This document shows positions 59,626-64,000 of a stretch of 64,000 bases of DNA, piece by piece. The DNA is from Pararge aegeria (lineage: Eukaryota; Arthropoda; Insecta; Lepidoptera; Nymphalidae): NCBI RefSeq assembly GCF_905163445.1, contig NC_053201.1, positions 9,930,001-9,994,000 on the forward strand, written 5' to 3'. A program made the position numbers and the translations under genes. The notes under the pieces were generated by a model, which saw only the letters and a list, made by a program, of their open reading frames with translations, searched no databases and was not told the DNA's origin. The first letter of the stretch is position 1, and each line of letters opens with the position of its first letter.

Positions 59626-61424
59626 AACATAAGAGTAAAGATATACGCAGGCACGTGTTATCAGTTATCGGAAGTTGGAAATAGATGATTGTGATGAATA
59701 CGGTTTGCGTTCCATTGTTGGTTCCAACTTCCAACAAGTACAAAAAGTAAACCGGTCAGCGCGCCTTTTATCGTCAAAGCTCATTGAAATAAAGTAATAA
59801 TAGTAATAACAGTCAATCCATCCCGTTCGTTTTCTCTTTTTCTTTCGACAATACAGTTATGGCCCCGCTTTTTGTAGATGTGTAAAGGGATAGCCCGACG
59901 GCGTTTAATATGTAAAGGAAGGCAAGGTTACACTCACACAAAAGTATATCAGTGTAAGGTGCGTATGTAGTTGAGGGAATCCCCAACTTTTTACAAACAC
60001 AATCAAAAGAGTTATGTAATGTTACGTATATCGTACGTAGTGCTACTCTTGTTTGTACGAATGTCGATATTATACATACATTACCGGCCTCTTGTATTAG
60101 TCATAGGTCATTAACATTTCTGTTATACACTGTTTACTTTTTGTATATTTTATGTTGCTCTTGTGTCCTTGGCGATGTGTGCGTGGCAGCTGAAATATTT
60201 AACGTTGTTCTCGAATGCGGCTCACGTAACGTTTTGTTACCTTCGCGATACCTTCTGAGTGCGAGCTCAGCTAATTTTTACTGTTATGATCTTATATGGA
60301 AGAGGCCTGTGGGTTAATCCACAGGGATCACATAATATGAGAGGCACAAGGTTAGATGATGAGGGTAAAAAAAAGTTGTTATTTGCAATTATTTTGGACG
60401 ATATTCCTCATGTTTAGGCTAAAAACCGAAAGCCTAAATTACGAAAGTTGCGAGTTCTTTGAGAGAATACAAAACAAGTGTATTGCTAAAACTCGCAGTA
60501 CCCAATGAATCGCTCTATCGATATACTATTACAGAAAAACAATAAATCTCAATTTAATATCAAAGTTACAATCACGTTGCTGCGGTGTGCCCTTCATATG
60601 TTATTATTCGAATTAAATATAAATATCAAATATACTCCAATAAATCATGAAGATAGGTCTTACTTACTTTCTAAGCTCATGCAGATTCTCGCATAATATT
60701 TCAAATGATCGTTAACAATTATTAAACATCTCATCATTTCCATTAATTCTCAGTGCTGCCCTCTTGGGTAAAATCACAAACCATATCGATGTCGATAACA
60801 AAATCTATATAACTATTGCCAAAACCATTATTCTTGTAAGAGGCAAGAATATTTGGCATAAAACTTTGGCATCCTCATATTATCTATTTTGTTTTGTTAT
60901 TTTCGGGCGCTGTCATTCTGACGTGTTTCAGAGAAGCAATTTTAGTTGGATTCTGTGTCAAGTTGTAAAATATTATTATTGACTGCCGATCAAACGTGCA
61001 CGTACCTTTGGTGTTTGAAAGATCATTTCCCTCACGGCGATAGCTTAAAGCAGTATTATTTAATAATCACAGTACTTTATATGCCAATATACTCCTTGTT
61101 TTTAGAACTTCTACATTTTTCTTCAAGTCCTGAAACAAAACTTTAACAATATAGCAAAAATTAATTGCCTTGTGATAGTAGTAAACCAAATGCTAAAGCA
61201 TGGCTTGCGTATTTGACATCTCTGGCAGAAACTTAAAATGCACTGGACTTATTAATATCTAAACATAAACAAAGAAACCGCATGGTGATGCGCCAGTAAA
61301 GTTATTTCCCTATTATTAGATTGTCGTTATGCCAGTCCCCATTACATAACTCGGCCCATGAGCACGCTTATGCCAAACACGTCATAATCAGAAATGCGTT
61401 TATGTTTAGGTAGTTAATGACATA

Positions 61425-61575
61425 ATAGTGATGCAAGTGTGAACGCGGCCGCCTCGCCCGTCCCGTTCGGAATCCGGTCGCATTCCTAACGGTTTGCACT
61501 TGCACTGACGGCTTTGATGCAATGCGGCTGCAGGCGACCCACAATATTATATCTAATTAAATATGCCGCCCGCCT
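61425..61575. promoter_or_regulatory. GC-richer single-copy segment in the osa intron
   Basis: GTGAACGCGGCCGCCTCGCC, CCGTTCGGAATCCGGTCGCA, TGATGCAATGCGGCTGCAGG. No repeat family seen and no coding signal. Candidate regulatory DNA by composition only. Confidence 0.25.
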
Positions 61576-62439
61576 ACTGCCTTCATTCATGAGTTCGGTT
61601 ATCGGTGCTTTATTAAGGTCAACCTTTTAAGGTTGTTCGGCATAACGTGTTTGAGTTCATTAAAACTTTTTCATGTTCAGCGTCTTGAGAATTAGACCAT
61701 TTCTTTTGGAATGTTATTTTTTTGTGAAGCGATGTAAAATAAAGTATATACCTATTTGCTTGTCATACTATATTAGATTATTATGTTTGTAGTATAAAAT
61801 TGACTACGTCAAGGGACAATAAAATGCTAGATGCCTGAAACCACTTTTGGTATTCTGATCTAGCTTTCGATAAATACTGCAAGAATAGTTTCACCTGCCC
61901 GAAGTAGGGACTACAAGAGCTTCCTTTCTGGTAAAAAATCATTTTCAGGAACAATTTTTATGTTGTTTAGATGTTGCAAACATTTATATTGAAATTGTCC
62001 ATTTCTTCTACGGTAGATCACATTAAACGTTAAATGAAATCCTTATAATCAGGGATACGAGAATTGCTAATTATATAACGTGCACAAGAGAAATATACCT
62101 ATACAAAAAAAGTAAATAGATTATACAGTACAGTTAGGTTACAGATCTCTCCCCCTGCCAATTTGTAATCCAACGAAACCCCACCCTCTCGCATTGATAA
62201 AGGAACTTTTATGAGCCTTGAAGAGCTCGTCTCGTCTCTAAGGCAATAGGTCACTCAACTGTTGGATTATTTCAAAGTAGTATAATGTAGTCTTATTTAA
62301 TTGTACCTACGCCGAACGTTAGTTATTGTTTTATTCGATGCGCTCTTTTGAGTTCGAAGTAGGTCGATAAATTCGTATAACGTTACATATCGAAATGCAT
62401 TGTTCTCTGTCATATAATAGAGATACGGGTGCGTGTAGA

Positions 62440-63120
62440 GGCAATATAGGTGCGTAGAGGGCGGAGGTATGCGCGGGCTGCGCACCTACCCGCGGGTCAA
62501 TTACTGCATAAATCAATACGGATGTCGCCCTATGCGGTGGCTCTTTGTTCCGACCGACTGGAGATACGAGGCCCGTCTCAGTGGTTCCAGCGCTGTCCGG
62601 AAAACTCGCTGAGGTATCGTGGGGTCGGATGATTACTTATTAACGTAGGTGGAGGCTGGCTGGCGCGGGCGGGCCGCTGCGAGCTCGTCGTGCGATCGAT
62701 GCAGTGTCCGCCAATGGCGCGGCGCCGCCCCCCGCCGCCCGCGCGCCGCCAACCCTCGCTGCACCCCCCGCGCCGCACCCCGGCAACACACCGCCCTCAT
62801 AAATCATTGAATCCCCCATAAAACACCCCGATGTTCGTAAAAATGTAAGTCTAATTGGCGGACAAACTCCTCATATCTCATAGACCCACTAGCTGCGAAG
62901 CCTCCGACATCAGACCGTCCTTTCGAGATGTAAAACATTCGATCAAAGGGTACCGACCGTTCCCCGGCGCTTGTTTGCCTCGGAGCGCGGCTCGTACGGA
63001 ATAATTGAATTTTCATCATAGAACAAAATGAGAGCTGAAAACTGAAACGGGCGGCATTGTTGGCACAACGAATTACTTTGGACGTCAATTATTTAGATGC
63101 GATATCTGTCTGAAAATTGA
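62440..63120. promoter_or_regulatory. CpG- and C-rich island in the osa intron
   Basis: The strongest part is 62660-62800, with GGCGCGGGCGGGCCGCTGCG and ATGGCGCGGCGCCGCCCCCC. A + strand frame there reads VSANGAAPPPAARAPPTLAA and stops at 62802. It is proline/alanine-rich but has no acceptor in a sensible place, so I do not call an exon. An alternative promoter or first exon, or an enhancer, are possible. The 62820-63120 flank is less GC-rich but repeat-free. Confidence 0.35.
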
Positions 63121-63724
63121 TATTACAGTGAAAGCGGGTTGTTTTTATAGTTACTGCGGGGCTGAAACGTTTTAGATAAAGGGTTTAGTAATAAGAATGG
63201 GTTATTGTTTATTTGTTGGTCGCATTTATTAAAATGGAAATTTGCCTTGAAGTATATCGGACTGCACATACACATTATACATACTGTTATGTAAAAGATT
63301 CCAATAATACAAAGTACTTAGGCATATTATTGATAATATACGTATGCTACACAGTAAAAATATTACTACAAAGCCCGCCTACAAAAACGATGCGGTAATA
63401 TTTTTATTGTTGAACCTACCTACAAAGGTATTTTTTTCACACTATGTAATACTTGGCGTTACACGAGGCACGGATACTCGGGGTTACGTTCTTTGTTACA
63501 CTTCTGCATTGCATTAAACTTTCGAAGCTATTTAATTCCTCGCGTAGCTACGAAGTATTATTGTGTATTCTATGGCCTATGGTTCGGGCTTTACATTTTT
63601 CCTTAACTTAGATTCCCTCCATTCTTAAGAATACCTACTATTTTTTAATAGCTATTCTACGTAATGTTTACTATAGGATATTTTAACCCATTTTTACCAG
63701 CTATAGAATACACACATAGAAACA

Positions 63725-64000
63725 CCTCCCTAGCGCAACGATGATCGCTGTGTACTATATTAAGTGGGAGGTCCCGGGTTTGATTCCTGGAAGGGTCAAT
63801 TTGGAATTTATAATTTCTGAATGTCCTCTGTACTAGTCTGGTAGGAGGCTTCAGCCGTGGCAAGTTATCACCCTACCGTCGAAAACGTGCCGCTAAGCGA
63901 TTTAGCATTCCGGTACGATGTCGCGTTTGTCATGAGAGACCGATTAGTAGTATGGGCTTAGTATAACTATCATACCCCTAACGGGTTGATCCGTGACCTT
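63725..64000 (+). mobile_element. SINE-B, cut by the window end
   Basis: CACCTCCCTAGCGCAACGAT, GTGGGAGGTCCCGGGTTTGA, TTTATAATTTCTGAATGTCC, GTGCCGCTAAGCGATTTAGC and ATACCCCTAACGGGTTGATC. The head and body are complete; the tail runs past the window. Confidence 0.85.

Larger units (their letters stand above)
42911..64000 (+). other. osa: First intron of osa, more than 21 kb, runs off the window
   Basis: No further exon with Osa-like sequence was found up to 64000, so all of this is taken as intron 1 (inference). The part 42911-45540 is AT-rich and almost free of recognised repeats. Stretches where I see nothing beyond the entries listed: 43000-46090, 47220-48160, 48600-49570, 51000-51650, 51970-54060, 54320-55000, 56120-57040, 57800-59310, 59630-61420, 61580-62440 and 63130-63720. 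Long first introns in developmental regulators often carry enhancers. Confidence 0.6.

Overview
This is eukaryotic, intron-containing DNA from an insect, almost certainly a moth or butterfly (Lepidoptera). The evidence is AT-rich non-coding DNA, very dense tRNA-derived SINEs of types I associate with lepidopteran genomes, and two genes with insect-like architecture. There are no prokaryotic operons, CRISPR arrays or rRNA genes. The species cannot be fixed from the sequence.

Region 1 (3143-31480, + strand) is the body of a katanin p60 microtubule-severing AAA ATPase gene, closest in wording to KATNAL1. Nine exons were assembled. Their splice phases join without a break into 476 codons plus stop, running from the N-terminal helical domain through Walker A, Walker B and the arginine-finger region to the C-terminal helix. 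The first exon, with the initiator Met, was not found and is probably upstream of the window. The introns are packed with mobile DNA: at least five families of short repeats, two cases of one SINE inserted in another, a 144-bp hAT-type MITE with an 8-bp target duplication, and a 2.36-kb piggyBac transposon with an intact transposase, matching 14-bp terminal inverted repeats and TTAA target sites.

Region 2 (31481-42000) lies between genes. It holds more SINEs, a degraded LINE reverse-transcriptase tail, a cluster of three perfect TATCGATA sites, a complete 3.37-kb PIF/Harbinger transposon, a fold-back MITE and a 436-bp MITE with perfect 30-bp termini and an 8-bp target duplication. The Harbinger element has perfect 46-bp terminal inverted repeats and two intact genes on opposite strands: a DDE nuclease and a MADF-BESS DNA-binding protein. 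Each two-exon gene carries its second exon inside the intron of the other.

Region 3 (about 42000-64000) starts with the first coding exon of the trithorax-group gene osa (ARID1 subunit of the SWI/SNF BAP complex), + strand. The rest of the window appears to be its first intron, more than 21 kb long and running off the end. The first 3 kb is almost free of repeats. Further in there are scattered SINEs, LINE remnants and several GC-richer, apparently single-copy islands (46.1, 51.7, 61.5 and 62.5-63.1 kb) that are candidate regulatory DNA.

The two host genes are not functionally linked in any way I can see. The strongest points of interest are the interlocked gene pair of the Harbinger element and the two apparently complete, open DNA transposons within 16 kb of each other.
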